A stretch of DNA of 64,000 nt from an uncultured Mailhella sp. (GTDB lineage Bacteria > Desulfobacterota > Desulfovibrionia > Desulfovibrionales > Desulfovibrionaceae). Of the stretch, positions 7,972 through 16,007 are shown one piece after another. A program made the position numbers and the translations under genes. Location: the NCBI GenBank assembly GCA_944322635.1, contig CALUPL010000006.1, positions 31,927-95,926 on the forward strand, in the 5' to 3' direction. Within the stretch, counting starts at the first letter, position 1; each line of letters opens with the position of its first letter. The notes under the pieces were generated by a model. It had not been told where the DNA came from. It made no database searches and was given only the letters and a program-made list of their open reading frames with translations.

Positions 7972-9240
7972 ATGGAAGAAAAAGACATTCGCGAAGCCGT
8001 ACGCACTGCCGGTCGAAAGGCCAGAGAAGCTTCCCGCCGCATGGCGGCCGCGAGTCCTGCGGCCAAAAAACTTGCGCTGGAAACCATGGCCGTTCTTTTA
8101 AAGGAACGCGAAGAGGCCCTCCTCGCCGCCAACGCCGAAGATCTCGAAGCGGCCCGGCTCGCGGGTCTGGACGGACCGCGCATGGACAGACTGCGCCTCA
8201 CGCCGGCCGTTCTTGCCGACATGGCCGAAGCCTGCCGTCACGTGGCCGACATGCCCGATCCCGTGGGAGCCATGGATTCTCAGTGGCAGCGGCCCAACGG
8301 GCTGCTCGTGGGCCGCATGAGAGTGCCGCTCGGCGTGGTGGCCATGGTGTATGAGGCCCGGCCCAACGTTACCGTGGACGCTTCCATTTTGTGCCTCAAG
8401 GCGGGCAACGCCGTCATTCTGCGCGGCGGCTCCGAAGCCCTCCACTCCAACGTCGCGCTGGCCTCGCTTCTGCACGAGGCGCTCAGCGCGGCCTCCCTGC
8501 CGGGCGACGCCGTGCAGTTCATCGACATAACCTCCCACGATGCCGTTGCCGAACTGTGCCGCCTCGACGAATATGTCGATGTGCTCATTCCCCGGGGCGG
8601 AGAATCGCTGGTGCGTGCGGTGACAAGTCAGGCCACCATGCCCGTGCTCAAGCACTACAAGGGCGTGTGTCATGCCTTCATCGACGATTCCGCCGATCTC
8701 AGTCAGGCGCTCGAAATCGTGTACAACGGCAAGGTTCAGCGTCCCGGCGTGTGCAATGCCCTGGAATGTCTGCTGGTGCACGAAAACGTGGCCGCATCCT
8801 TCCTGCCCATGGTGGTGGAACGGCTCGGGGCCGCGGGCGTGAGCTTCCGCGCCGACACCTCCTCCCTGCCGCTCCTCGGCCCCAGTGCCTCCCCCGCCGC
8901 TCCCGACGACTACGGCCGCGAATTTCACGACCTCATCCTTGCCGTGCGCGTGGTTCGAAACATGGATGAAGCCCTGACCCACATTGCCCGGTACGGCTCC
9001 AATCACACGGAAATCATCTGCACCGAAAACCACCTGAACGCCATGCGCTTTCTGCGTGAGGCCGACGCCTCCATGGTGGCGGTCAACGCTTCCACGCGCT
9101 TCAACGACGGCGGACAGCTGGGCCTCGGCGCGGAAATAGGCATAAGCACCTCCAAGCTGCACGCCTACGGCCCCATGGGCGTGCAGGAACTCACCACCAC
9201 CAAGTTCGTGGTCTTCGGCCAGGGCCAGGTGAGGCAGTAA
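7972..9240 (+). CDS. proA: gamma-glutamyl phosphate reductase
   Basis: ProA reduces gamma-glutamyl phosphate with NADPH to glutamate-5-semialdehyde, the second step of proline synthesis. The 422-residue product matches the family length. It shows MVYEARPNVTVDA, the NAD(P)-binding region with AVILRGGSEA, and the catalytic Cys261 in QRPGVCNALE. The C-terminal half has GLGAEIGISTSKLHAYGP, the ProA signature. The start at 7972 follows a strong AAGGAG site, and longer frames upstream lack support. nadD begins 4 bases after the stop, so the two are likely co-transcribed. No proB is visible here. Confidence 0.96.
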   Translation: MEEKDIREAVRTAGRKAREASRRMAAASPAAKKLALETMAVLLKEREEALLAANAEDLEAARLAGLDGPRMDRLRLTPAVLADMAEACRHVADMPDPVGAMDSQWQRPNGLLVGRMRVPLGVVAMVYEARPNVTVDASILCLKAGNAVILRGGSEALHSNVALASLLHEALSAASLPGDAVQFIDITSHDAVAELCRLDEYVDVLIPRGGESLVRAVTSQATMPVLKHYKGVCHAFIDDSADLSQALEIVYNGKVQRPGVCNALECLLVHENVAASFLPMVVERLGAAGVSFRADTSSLPLLGPSASPAAPDDYGREFHDLILAVRVVRNMDEALTHIARYGSNHTEIICTENHLNAMRFLREADASMVAVNASTRFNDGGQLGLGAEIGISTSKLHAYGPMGVQELTTTKFVVFGQGQVRQ

Positions 9241-9244
9241 GGTC

Positions 9245-9934
9245 ATGGGCGTTACGGGCATTCTCGGCGGCACGTTCAATCCCGTGCATAACGGCCATGT
9301 GCGCCACGCCATAGAAGTGGCGGAGGCCCTCGGCCTTGAGCGCGTGCTGCTCATGCCCTGCGCCACGCCGCCCCACAAGGAAAGCGCGGGACTTCTCCCC
9401 TTCGACCTTCGCGTGGAACTGTTGCGGGCCGCCGTGCGCAATATTCCCTTTCTCGGCGTGGAAACCCTGGAAGGCGAACTTGAAGGCCCTTCCTATACAT
9501 GGCGCACCCTGCGCGAATGGGGCCGCCGCCATGAAGGCGAATCTCTGCCCTGCTTCATGATGGGCGCAGAATCCTTCGCCGCGCTCGATACCTGGAAGCA
9601 CGGCCTCGAACTGCCGCACTTCGCCCACCTCGTCATGGTGCCCAGAAACGGCGACGACGGCAGCGTGTTCCACGAAAGCATACGCTCCTTCTGGCCCGGC
9701 AGCATCCCCCCCGACCGCGACGTGCCCCTCGGCCGCGAAACCGTCAACCTCAAGGGCGGCGGCCAGTGCACCTTCCTGCCCGTGCCCAGACTCGACATAA
9801 GCTCCACCTTCATACGCGCCCGCTGGCGCTCCGGCCGAAGCCTCGCCGGACTCATGCCCGAAGCCGAACTCTCCGTGCTCAACGCCCGCGCCGCCGAAGT
9901 CTCCGAGTGCTGGGCCACAGCCAGAGTGCGCTGA
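9245..9934 (+). CDS. nadD: nicotinate-nucleotide adenylyltransferase
   Basis: NadD adenylates nicotinate mononucleotide to deamido-NAD, the committed step shared by de novo and salvage NAD synthesis. The 229-residue protein has the nucleotidyltransferase motif GGTFNPVHNGH at residues 8-18, a PPHK motif near residue 42 and ISSTFIR near residue 180. It is slightly longer than typical NadD because of an insertion around GGGQCTFLP. It starts 4 bases after proA with GTAAGG as a weak ribosome site, consistent with coupling. Confidence 0.94.
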   Translation: MGVTGILGGTFNPVHNGHVRHAIEVAEALGLERVLLMPCATPPHKESAGLLPFDLRVELLRAAVRNIPFLGVETLEGELEGPSYTWRTLREWGRRHEGESLPCFMMGAESFAALDTWKHGLELPHFAHLVMVPRNGDDGSVFHESIRSFWPGSIPPDRDVPLGRETVNLKGGGQCTFLPVPRLDISSTFIRARWRSGRSLAGLMPEAELSVLNARAAEVSECWATARVR

Positions 9935-9947
9935 AGAAAAAAACATG

Positions 9948-10203
9948 TGCGGGGGAAATAATTCCCCCCGCGCCCCCCTGTTTCGCCTCGCGGCTTCGCC
10001 GCAGCGGCGGGCTTTCGCGGCAAACAGGCGCGCATCTTCGAAAACACAGGGCAAGGCAGAAGGAACGCCGGGGCCGTAAGGCTCGGCAAGGCTCCTTTCG
10101 GGCTGCAAACGCCGTGCAGGCGTGCGCCCTGCGCCCGCCTGCGGTTGCCGACCGATGCTCCCGCTTCGCGGCAACATCGGTGAAATTGGAAGATATTTCC
10201 AGA
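9948..10203 (-). repeat. R1 repeat module, minus orientation
   Basis: The R1 module is read on the minus strand: its TATTTCC lead-in is at 10203, the hairpin ACCGATGTT / GCATCGGT and the GCAGGCG-rich core follow, and it ends in GGGGGAATTATTTCCCCC at 9950. It follows nadD by 13 bases. The stretch 10204-10435 between it and the tandem array shows nothing recognisable. Confidence 0.8.
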
Positions 10204-10435
10204 TGTTTAAGGAAGAACGCCTGCTCAAGGCTCTGGGAAACTTTCGTTGGTAAAAGATCAACCGTTTCTCTTCCCTCAGCAAAACTTTTATTTTAAGGAA
10301 GACAGCCTCTTTTTGAATACTCGGACGGGCCTTCTCCTGCGACATGAAACCTTTTTTCACGCTCGCATGAGCCGCATGTCTGCAACCGCTATCTTCCAGC
10401 CCCCACAGGCCCGCGACCTGACTTCAGGCTGGCGC

Positions 10436-10976
10436 GCCGGTGGGCATGAATAGCCGGAATTCACTTCCGGCGTTAAATGAAATGACCACCGTGCATGCCC
10501 CGCAGGACGTAAAGTGTGTCCGGAACAGACGGGATTTTGCGTTACTCCGGCCTGGGCACCCACCCCTTGCCGCATGTTTCCCGTTGTCTCCCCTCTTTCC
10601 CGCAACTTTCAACGCACTGAGGCCCCTGGCGACATCAGGAGCCCGGCCGGTGGGCATGAATAGCCGGAATTCACTTCCGGCGTTAAATGAAATGACCACC
10701 GTGCATGCCCCGCAGGACGTCAAGTGTGTCCGGAACAAACGGGATTTTGCGTTACTCCGGCCTGGGCACCCACCCCTTGCCGCATGTTTCCCGTTGTCTC
10801 CCCTCTTTCCCGCAACTTTCAACGCACTGAGGCCCCGGGCGACATCAGGATCCCGGCCGGTGGGCATGAATAGCCGGAATTCACTTCCGGCGTTAAATGA
10901 AATGACCACCGTGCATGCCCCGCAGGACGTAAAGTGTGTCTGGAGAAAACGGGATTTTGCGTTACTCCGGCCTAGG
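10436..10976 (-). repeat. 210-bp tandem direct repeat built from R2 modules (about 2.6 copies)
   Basis: Units start at TGGGCATGAATAGCCGG at 10441, 10651 and 10861, giving an exact 210-bp period. Copies differ at only a few bases (for example GTAAAGTG versus GTCAAGTG and AGGAGCCC versus AGGATCCC). Each unit is an R2 module in minus orientation with the GCCGGAA-N5-TTCCGGC hairpin plus about 90 bp of additional sequence. Open frames through it are by-products of the repeat. It lies directly upstream of the TPR gene promoter. Confidence 0.93.
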
Positions 10977-10979
10977 CAT

Positions 10980-11008
10980 TTGACATTTATGTCAGTCTCT
11001 ACTAGCGT
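10980..11008 (+). promoter_or_regulatory. candidate promoter with overlapping palindrome
   Basis: TTGACA (10980-10985) and a poor -10 (TAGCGT, 11003-11008, 17-base spacer) precede the TPR gene. The -35 overlaps the perfect palindrome TGACAT-TT-ATGTCA (10981-10994), which would suit an operator. The regulator is unknown. Confidence 0.45.
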
Positions 11009-11070
11009 GCTTGCAAGCCCGGAACAGTCCGGCTTTCCCGTTGTCCTTTTTCTCCCTAAGGAGTTCCTGT

Positions 11071-11805
11071 ATGGCCCAGCGTCCTACCATTCAGAAGCCT
11101 ACGCCTCTTTCTCAGCCTGCCTTCAAAAAAGGCGCCGATCCCGTCATGGGCGGCGTGAACATTCCCAATTTCAGTGCCGAAATGCAGGCTGAAGTCAGCC
11201 CCGAAGCCGCCCCCTTGTGGAACTTCGTGCTGAACCATGCCTGCAAGATCGCTGCCGGCGTCGTGGTCGTGGTTGTGGCCATTCTCTCCGTGGCAGGCTG
11301 GCAGTGGTACAGGGAGGAACAGACTTCCGACGCGCGCATGGCCCTCGGCCGCATCATATCCATTCAGGATCCGGCGCGTCGCGTGACCGAGCTGGAAGGA
11401 TTCCTCAAAAAGGCCCCCTCCTCCGTGCACATTGCCGCCAACCTTGAACTCGCTTCCGCCGCCATGACCACCGGCGACTGGGACAAGGCCGCCTCTGCCT
11501 ATGCAGCCGTGGCCGATCAGGACGGCGACACGCCGCTCGCCTTTGCAGCCCGCCTCAACCACGCGCAGGTGCTCATGCACAAGGGCGACTTTGCCGCCGC
11601 CCGCGACGAATTCAAGACTCTCGCAGCCTCCGCTCCGGCGGACGTGGCTCCCGTGATTCATCAGCAGACGGCCGAAGCCGCCCTCGCTGCCGGCGACAAG
11701 GCCGGCGCCGTAGCCGCCTACGAGGCTGCCGTGGCCGCTCTTCCTCCCACCGATCAGGAATCCGCCGCGTTCTTCCGTTCCCGCATTGCCTCTCTTAAGA
11801 AATAA
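11071..11805 (+). CDS. membrane-anchored tetratricopeptide-repeat protein (YfgM-like)
   Basis: The 244-residue protein has a cytosolic N-terminus of about 60 residues and one membrane helix at about residues 61-78 (IAAGVVVVVVAILSVAGW). The periplasmic part holds TPR-like helical pairs, for example NLELASAAMTTGDWDKAASAY and NHAQVLMHKGDFAAARDEF. The layout resembles YfgM, a partner of the SecYEG/PpiD chaperone network, but the match is architectural and the true role is open. The start at 11071 has AAGGAG about 9 bases upstream. The next gene begins 29 bases later and may share the transcript. Confidence 0.75.
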   Translation: MAQRPTIQKPTPLSQPAFKKGADPVMGGVNIPNFSAEMQAEVSPEAAPLWNFVLNHACKIAAGVVVVVVAILSVAGWQWYREEQTSDARMALGRIISIQDPARRVTELEGFLKKAPSSVHIAANLELASAAMTTGDWDKAASAYAAVADQDGDTPLAFAARLNHAQVLMHKGDFAAARDEFKTLAASAPADVAPVIHQQTAEAALAAGDKAGAVAAYEAAVAALPPTDQESAAFFRSRIASLKK

Positions 11806-11834
11806 CGCCGTTTTCCGACAGTCGGAGTGCTTTC

Positions 11835-13424
11835 ATGCTGCATCATTCCAATAACGCCTCCAATCAGGACGTCAGCCCCTGGCTTGAGACCCTGCGCCTC
11901 ATTGCCAGCGAAATGGGCCCCAAACGCCCCTTTCAAACCAGTCTGACATCCCTGCTGCGCAAGCTTTCCGAACGTCACGGCTTTCTGCGTCCGCATCTTG
12001 TTCTGTTCGATCCCGAAACCGGCATGCTGCGCCTCAGTCTGGCCGACGCCCAGCCCAAGGCCAATCACGCCAGCTATGCTCCGGGCGTGGGCGTTACGGG
12101 ACAGGTGTTCGCCACCGGGCGTTCCGTCATTGTGGAAAAGCTCAAGGGCGATTCCTTGTTCCTCAGCCTGCTCTTCGAGCGCACCGATGAGGAAATGGAA
12201 CGGTTGTCCTTCATTTCCGTTCCCATTCTCGCCCCTGCCGGCGACGGACCGCTTTCCGCCCGTGAAGTCATCGGTACCCTGAACGCCGATACCGAATTCG
12301 TCTCCCGCGACGATCTCGAAAAACGCCGTGTGTTCATGGAAGTCGTGGCCGCACTCATTGCCAACGAGGCCGCCTATCTTCAGGAAGAGCTCAGCCGTCA
12401 GCGCCGTCTGCCCGGCCAGATGACCAGAGACATGATGTCTGCCGAAGACTCCAACTCCGCTTCGGCCTTCATTGCTCAGTCGAAGGTCATGCGCAACATT
12501 CTTGAGCAGGCCGCCCACATTGCGCAGGGCCGCGCCCCCGTGCTGCTGTGCGGCGAACCCGGCGTAGGCAAGGAAAGACTGGCCACGCGCATTCATTCCT
12601 TCAGTCCGCGCAGCGACATTCCGCTCGTGGTGTGCCACTGTGCCGCCATGCCTCCGGAACGCCTGCAGATAGAACTGTGCGGCTACCAGAAGGGTGCGTT
12701 TCTCGGCGCCATGCAGACGCAGAAGGGCCTCTTTGAACAGGCCAACACCGGCACCATTTTCCTTGACGCCGTGGAAGCCCTTACTCCCGCCGCACAGGAA
12801 AGCCTGCTCCGTCTGCTCAAGGAACACACCGTGCTGAGACAGGGCGGCGAAGCCCCCGTGCCCGTGGACGTGCGCGTTATTGCCGCCACCAGCGCCCAGC
12901 TCGATTCTCTGGTGGAACAGGGCCGCTTTTCCGGCGAACTCTACGCCCGCCTCAACGTATGCGCCCTGCACATTCCGCCTCTGCGCGAACGCCGTGAAGA
13001 CATAGTGCCTCTGGTGGAACATCTGCTTCTGCGTCACGCCGACTATCATACGGAAAAAATCAAGCGCATCTCCTATCCCGCGCTGGAACTTCTCACCCGC
13101 TATTTCTGGCCCGGCAATATTTCGGAACTCACAAGCTGCCTTCAGCGCGCCGCGCAGTACTGCGAAGACGGCGTGATACGCGCGGGCGATCTGCCTCCGT
13201 CGCTCCAGACGGCCGAAAGCACCGCCACCGAAGCCGGACTCTCCCTCGGCGATGCCGTCACCCGCTTTGAAAAGGAACTGCTCGTCGATGCCCTCATCAA
13301 GGCCGGAGGCAACATGCTGAAAGCCGCCCGCGATCTCAAGTCGAGCTACCGCATCGTGAACTACAAGGTGAAAAAGTACGGCATAGACCCGCATCAGTTC
13401 GTCTATCGCAACAAGAACATGTAA
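11835..13424 (+). CDS. sigma-54-activator-like GAF/AAA+/Fis protein with degenerate ATPase site
   Basis: The 529-residue protein has the order of a NifA-type enhancer-binding protein: GAF domain (about 15-180), AAA+ domain (about 212-440) and a Fis-type helix-turn-helix (about 478-520). Walker A is good (GEPGVGKE, 240-247). Other key positions are changed: GAFTGA is GAFLGA (287-292), the Walker B Asp-Glu is Asp311-Ala312, the first arginine-finger position is Ser366 (FSGELYARL), and the sensor II Arg is Ser430 (GNISEL). From what is known of PspF, the lost Glu and Arg would abolish normal ATP hydrolysis. It may therefore bind DNA and a ligand without activating sigma-54 in the usual way. A terminator follows 46 bases downstream. 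Confidence 0.85.
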   Translation: MLHHSNNASNQDVSPWLETLRLIASEMGPKRPFQTSLTSLLRKLSERHGFLRPHLVLFDPETGMLRLSLADAQPKANHASYAPGVGVTGQVFATGRSVIVEKLKGDSLFLSLLFERTDEEMERLSFISVPILAPAGDGPLSAREVIGTLNADTEFVSRDDLEKRRVFMEVVAALIANEAAYLQEELSRQRRLPGQMTRDMMSAEDSNSASAFIAQSKVMRNILEQAAHIAQGRAPVLLCGEPGVGKERLATRIHSFSPRSDIPLVVCHCAAMPPERLQIELCGYQKGAFLGAMQTQKGLFEQANTGTIFLDAVEALTPAAQESLLRLLKEHTVLRQGGEAPVPVDVRVIAATSAQLDSLVEQGRFSGELYARLNVCALHIPPLRERREDIVPLVEHLLLRHADYHTEKIKRISYPALELLTRYFWPGNISELTSCLQRAAQYCEDGVIRAGDLPPSLQTAESTATEAGLSLGDAVTRFEKELLVDALIKAGGNMLKAARDLKSSYRIVNYKVKKYGIDPHQFVYRNKNM

Positions 13425-13470
13425 AATACGCCGCAATCACTGTGGATTGCAGCGCCTTGAAAAAAAATTG

Positions 13471-13503
13471 AGCGCCCTGTCGTTTTCGGCAGGGCGCTTT
13501 TTT
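13471..13503 (+). terminator. rho-independent terminator
   Basis: The stem AGCGCCCTG / CAGGGCGCT with a TCGTTTTCGG loop and a T-run ends the TPR/activator transcription unit. Confidence 0.85.
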
Positions 13504-14295
13504 ATGAAGAAAAACGATGCTGGAAAAGCAAGGGCAGTTCGTGCGGCCGAAACGGCGGCAGTCGTGCAGCCCCCGCCTGCCCCGACACACAACGGAACCT
13601 TCTCGGCAAACAGTCGCCCCACAGCCTTGAACACGGAGCCTGTGTTCGAAGGCAGATGAGCACGCGACGCAACCCACTGGAAAAACAGAAACGCCCCCAA
13701 GGACGGCCCGGACAGCCGACAGGCATCGGCCTCACGGCAGACACGCCGTGGTCTCAGCTTTCCTCCCAGCAAACAGACATACGGCTTCGTTGTGCAGGTA
13801 TCCCGTGAACGCGCCGCCGTGCAGTGCCCCAACAAGGCCACATGCGAAAGATAGGAACGAGTTCCATGAACGCGCCGTCGTGCCTGCGAACCACGTTCAG
13901 CCGGAACGGAACATGCTTTCCCGTCGTAAAAAGTCAAAAAGACAACGCGGCAATCGCCCCACGCACGAAATTTCTTTCCGCGCCTGAAAAGGCCATGTGA
14001 AAAGCGGCCGCTTCTGCCGGAACAAACGAAACGCCGAGGGGTCGGGCCTTACGCACAGTAAAAGCACACCGTCATGGGGTCCAATCCGCTGGACATACGC
14101 GTCCGTACCTTACACGCAGGCAAAGCACGCCGCCGCGCCCCGGCTTGTCCGGGGAAAAATTCCCTCGGCTCCACGGCCCTTTCCTGCACGCAGGCGCATG
14201 GGGGCGGCCGCGCCTTTTATTTCGAAAAAACGACGCGATTCATTTGCCGTTTTCGTCAATCCGCCAACATTTGGAATGACGCCCTGCCCTTCGCA
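13504..14295. other. 792-bp stretch without a recognisable gene
   Basis: Several overlapping open frames exist on both strands, but none has a ribosome site plus a protein-like composition. A short motif recurs (GAACGCGCCGCCGTGC near 13807 and GAACGCGCCGTCGTGC near 13868, each followed by GCGAA...). It could be a decayed gene. No repeat family of the window is present. Confidence 0.5.
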
Positions 14296-14520
14296 CTACT
14301 GAAGCAGCGACAGCATTTCCATGCGACGCACGGCGGGCGAGTTCGTCCGGCGGCGGGGCGCTCTACGCACGGCAAGCGGCGTGTTTTCCAGAGCTTCGGC
14401 CTGCTCGGCCAGAGCCTCAAGATTGCTGCACGCAAGGGCAACCAGAGCGGGGCTAAAAGTTTCGACATTCAGAGAACCCAGAAAGGAACGTACACTGCGG
14501 ATATCGTCACTCATGGCCAT
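14296..14520 (-). CDS. small protein (74 aa) divergent from the CI-type repressor
   Basis: It reads MAMSDDIRSVRSFLGSLNVE, then a helical segment (FSPALVALACSNLEALAEQAEALEN) and a basic tail ending MEMLSLLQ. A strong AAGGAG lies 7 bases before the ATG, which makes it likely real despite its size. I recognise no family and see no membrane segment. It is transcribed away from the S24 repressor gene and shares its AT-rich control region, so it is a likely repressor target (inference). Confidence 0.65.
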   Translation of the reverse strand: MAMSDDIRSVRSFLGSLNVETFSPALVALACSNLEALAEQAEALENTPLAVRRAPRRRTNSPAVRRMEMLSLLQ

Positions 14521-14680
14521 AGGAAAGCTCCTTGAAAATTCTCATTGAGTTTTTGTGCTGAACACGACTCCCTTTTGCCATTTTTATTGATTTTGTCAAC
14601 TAAAAATTTATATTTTGTATTTTTTAAACTTTTTCAATTTTCAATTGACTTTTTGTTCCATTCTCTTTAAAAAATTCGTT
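14521..14680. promoter_or_regulatory. AT-rich divergent control region of the CI-type repressor
   Basis: The gap between the 74-aa gene and the repressor drops sharply in G+C. It holds TTGTCAAC (14593) and CAATTTTCAATTGACT (14635-14650), whose TGTCAA and TTGACT elements face each other and could be paired operators. The repressor ATG has no clear Shine-Dalgarno sequence, so leaderless or weak translation is possible. Confidence 0.4.
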
Positions 14681-15442
14681 ATGAACAGCGCAACACCTGA
14701 AACACTCGATCGCCTCCTTCAGGGAGCCGGACTTCGGCGCGACAGCCAGCTCGCCGAGCTTCTCGGCGTGTCGCCTCAGGCCGTGAGTCAGGCCCGCCGC
14801 AAGGGGCGCATCCCCGACGGCTGGGTACTGAAAGTGGCCGAAAAGTTCGGCCTTTCCACAGACTGGATTTTCTTCGGGCGGGAACCTCGTCAAGGCGGCG
14901 TGTCTGTCGGCGGCCCGGAAAAGGCCGCTGTTCTGGAAAACGGAAAAGAAGACGAAGCCGCACGCGAACGCCGCTCCAGAGGCGAGAGCTTTTTCAGCGA
15001 AGTAGGAACCGGGCAGGACGCCATAGGTCTGGTCATGGTGCCGCTTGTGGCGGCGCGCCTTGCCGCAGGCAAGGGCAGTCTGGAAACCGACGGCGACGTG
15101 CTTTCCTATTTTTCCTTCCGCCAGGACTGGCTGTGCCGCAAGGGTAATCCGGACACCATGGTGCTCATGAAGGTATGCGGCGACAGCATGGAGCCGGACA
15201 TACGCCACGGCGACATGGTGCTCGTGGATCAGAGCAAGCGGGAAATTTACGGTCATGCCATTTACGCCATGGGCATCAACGAGGAAATCTACATAAAGCA
15301 GGTGGAAACCCTGCCCGGCGGAAGGCTGGTGCTCCGGAGCCGCAATCCGGAATATTCGCCCATAAGCGTGGATCTTCACGGCGATCTGGCCGACAGCGTG
15401 CGTGTCATCGGCCGCGTCATCTGGTGCTGCCGGGAAATCTAG
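14681..15442 (+). CDS. CI-type transcriptional repressor with S24 (LexA-like) peptidase domain
   Basis: The 253-residue protein has an N-terminal phage-repressor helix-turn-helix (about 5-65: SQLAELLGVSPQAVSQARRKG), a linker, and a C-terminal S24 domain. The catalytic serine lies in CGDSMEPDIRHGDMVLVD (about 166-183) and the likely general-base Lys in EEIYIKQVE. Such repressors self-cleave or are inactivated under DNA damage in phages. No phage structural or integration gene is near, so this may be a domesticated regulator. The start at ATG 14681 removes an AT-rich, Phe-rich pseudo-extension. Confidence 0.88.
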   Translation: MNSATPETLDRLLQGAGLRRDSQLAELLGVSPQAVSQARRKGRIPDGWVLKVAEKFGLSTDWIFFGREPRQGGVSVGGPEKAAVLENGKEDEAARERRSRGESFFSEVGTGQDAIGLVMVPLVAARLAAGKGSLETDGDVLSYFSFRQDWLCRKGNPDTMVLMKVCGDSMEPDIRHGDMVLVDQSKREIYGHAIYAMGINEEIYIKQVETLPGGRLVLRSRNPEYSPISVDLHGDLADSVRVIGRVIWCCREI

Positions 15443-15964
15443 CCCGCCGCGGAGCCTGCACATCATCGCTCGTTCTGCGCCGAAAAGCGCATGTATCCCA
15501 CAGGCGCCGCTCCCCCGGGCCAACGCCGCAAAAGTCCGCGCTCCTCTGTTTTCCGGTCTGCCTGAAGCGCAGAAAAGAATTGCGGCGCAAAGCCCTCTTC
15601 CGGAAGTTTGCCTGCCGTACGGCAATAATTCGCGCGGCAACAAGTCGTTTTCCTGTTCATGCCCTCCCCCTGCCGCACTCAGTGTTCTCACTCCGGCATT
15701 GAACTTCCCCGGCGTTTTGCGCGCATATCTTGTTTTCCGGGCAACCGCATCTCCAGCCCACCGAAGGCAGAGGCGAAAAAAACAACCTGCCGACAGATCG
15801 CCCGCAGAACTTCTTTTCTGCCTCTCCAGGCTCTTTCGGCAATGCCCTGCCGAATGGCGTTCTCGTCTGGCTTTGGATTTGCCCGAATCTGCTCAGTTGC
15901 CGCAAATGTTCCAAAACGGCGCGGCATAAACGCGCATTCTTTCCATCCGCCCCGTTTTTCGGGC
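15443..15964. other. 522-bp stretch without a recognisable gene
   Basis: It lies between the repressor stop and the dnaA terminator. Open frames here have no ribosome sites and unnatural Cys/Arg/Pro-rich compositions. No repeat module seen. Confidence 0.5.
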
Positions 15965-15993
15965 AAAAAAAAAGCCCCGCGCGGGGGCGGGGC
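15965..15993 (-). terminator. terminator of dnaA
   Basis: On the minus strand the stem GCCCCGC / GCGGGGC is followed by nine T residues, 15 bases after the dnaA stop. Confidence 0.85.
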
Positions 15994-16007
15994 GACAAAT
16001 CGGAAGG

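Noticed and set aside
6810..8354. 514-residue Arg/His-rich open frame over the end of the autotransporter and start of proA
   Set aside because: It crosses a terminator and promoter and overlaps two well-supported genes in another frame.
10436..10976. CRISPR array
   Set aside because: The period is 210 bp, units are near-identical over their whole length and no unique spacers or cas genes exist.
10424..11192. Open frames with internally repeated protein sequence across the tandem array
   Set aside because: The protein repeats only reflect the 210-bp DNA repeat; both strands are open and neither has a ribosome site.
14296..15442. Prophage remnant
   Set aside because: Only a CI-like repressor is present; no integrase, att duplication or structural gene is visible.
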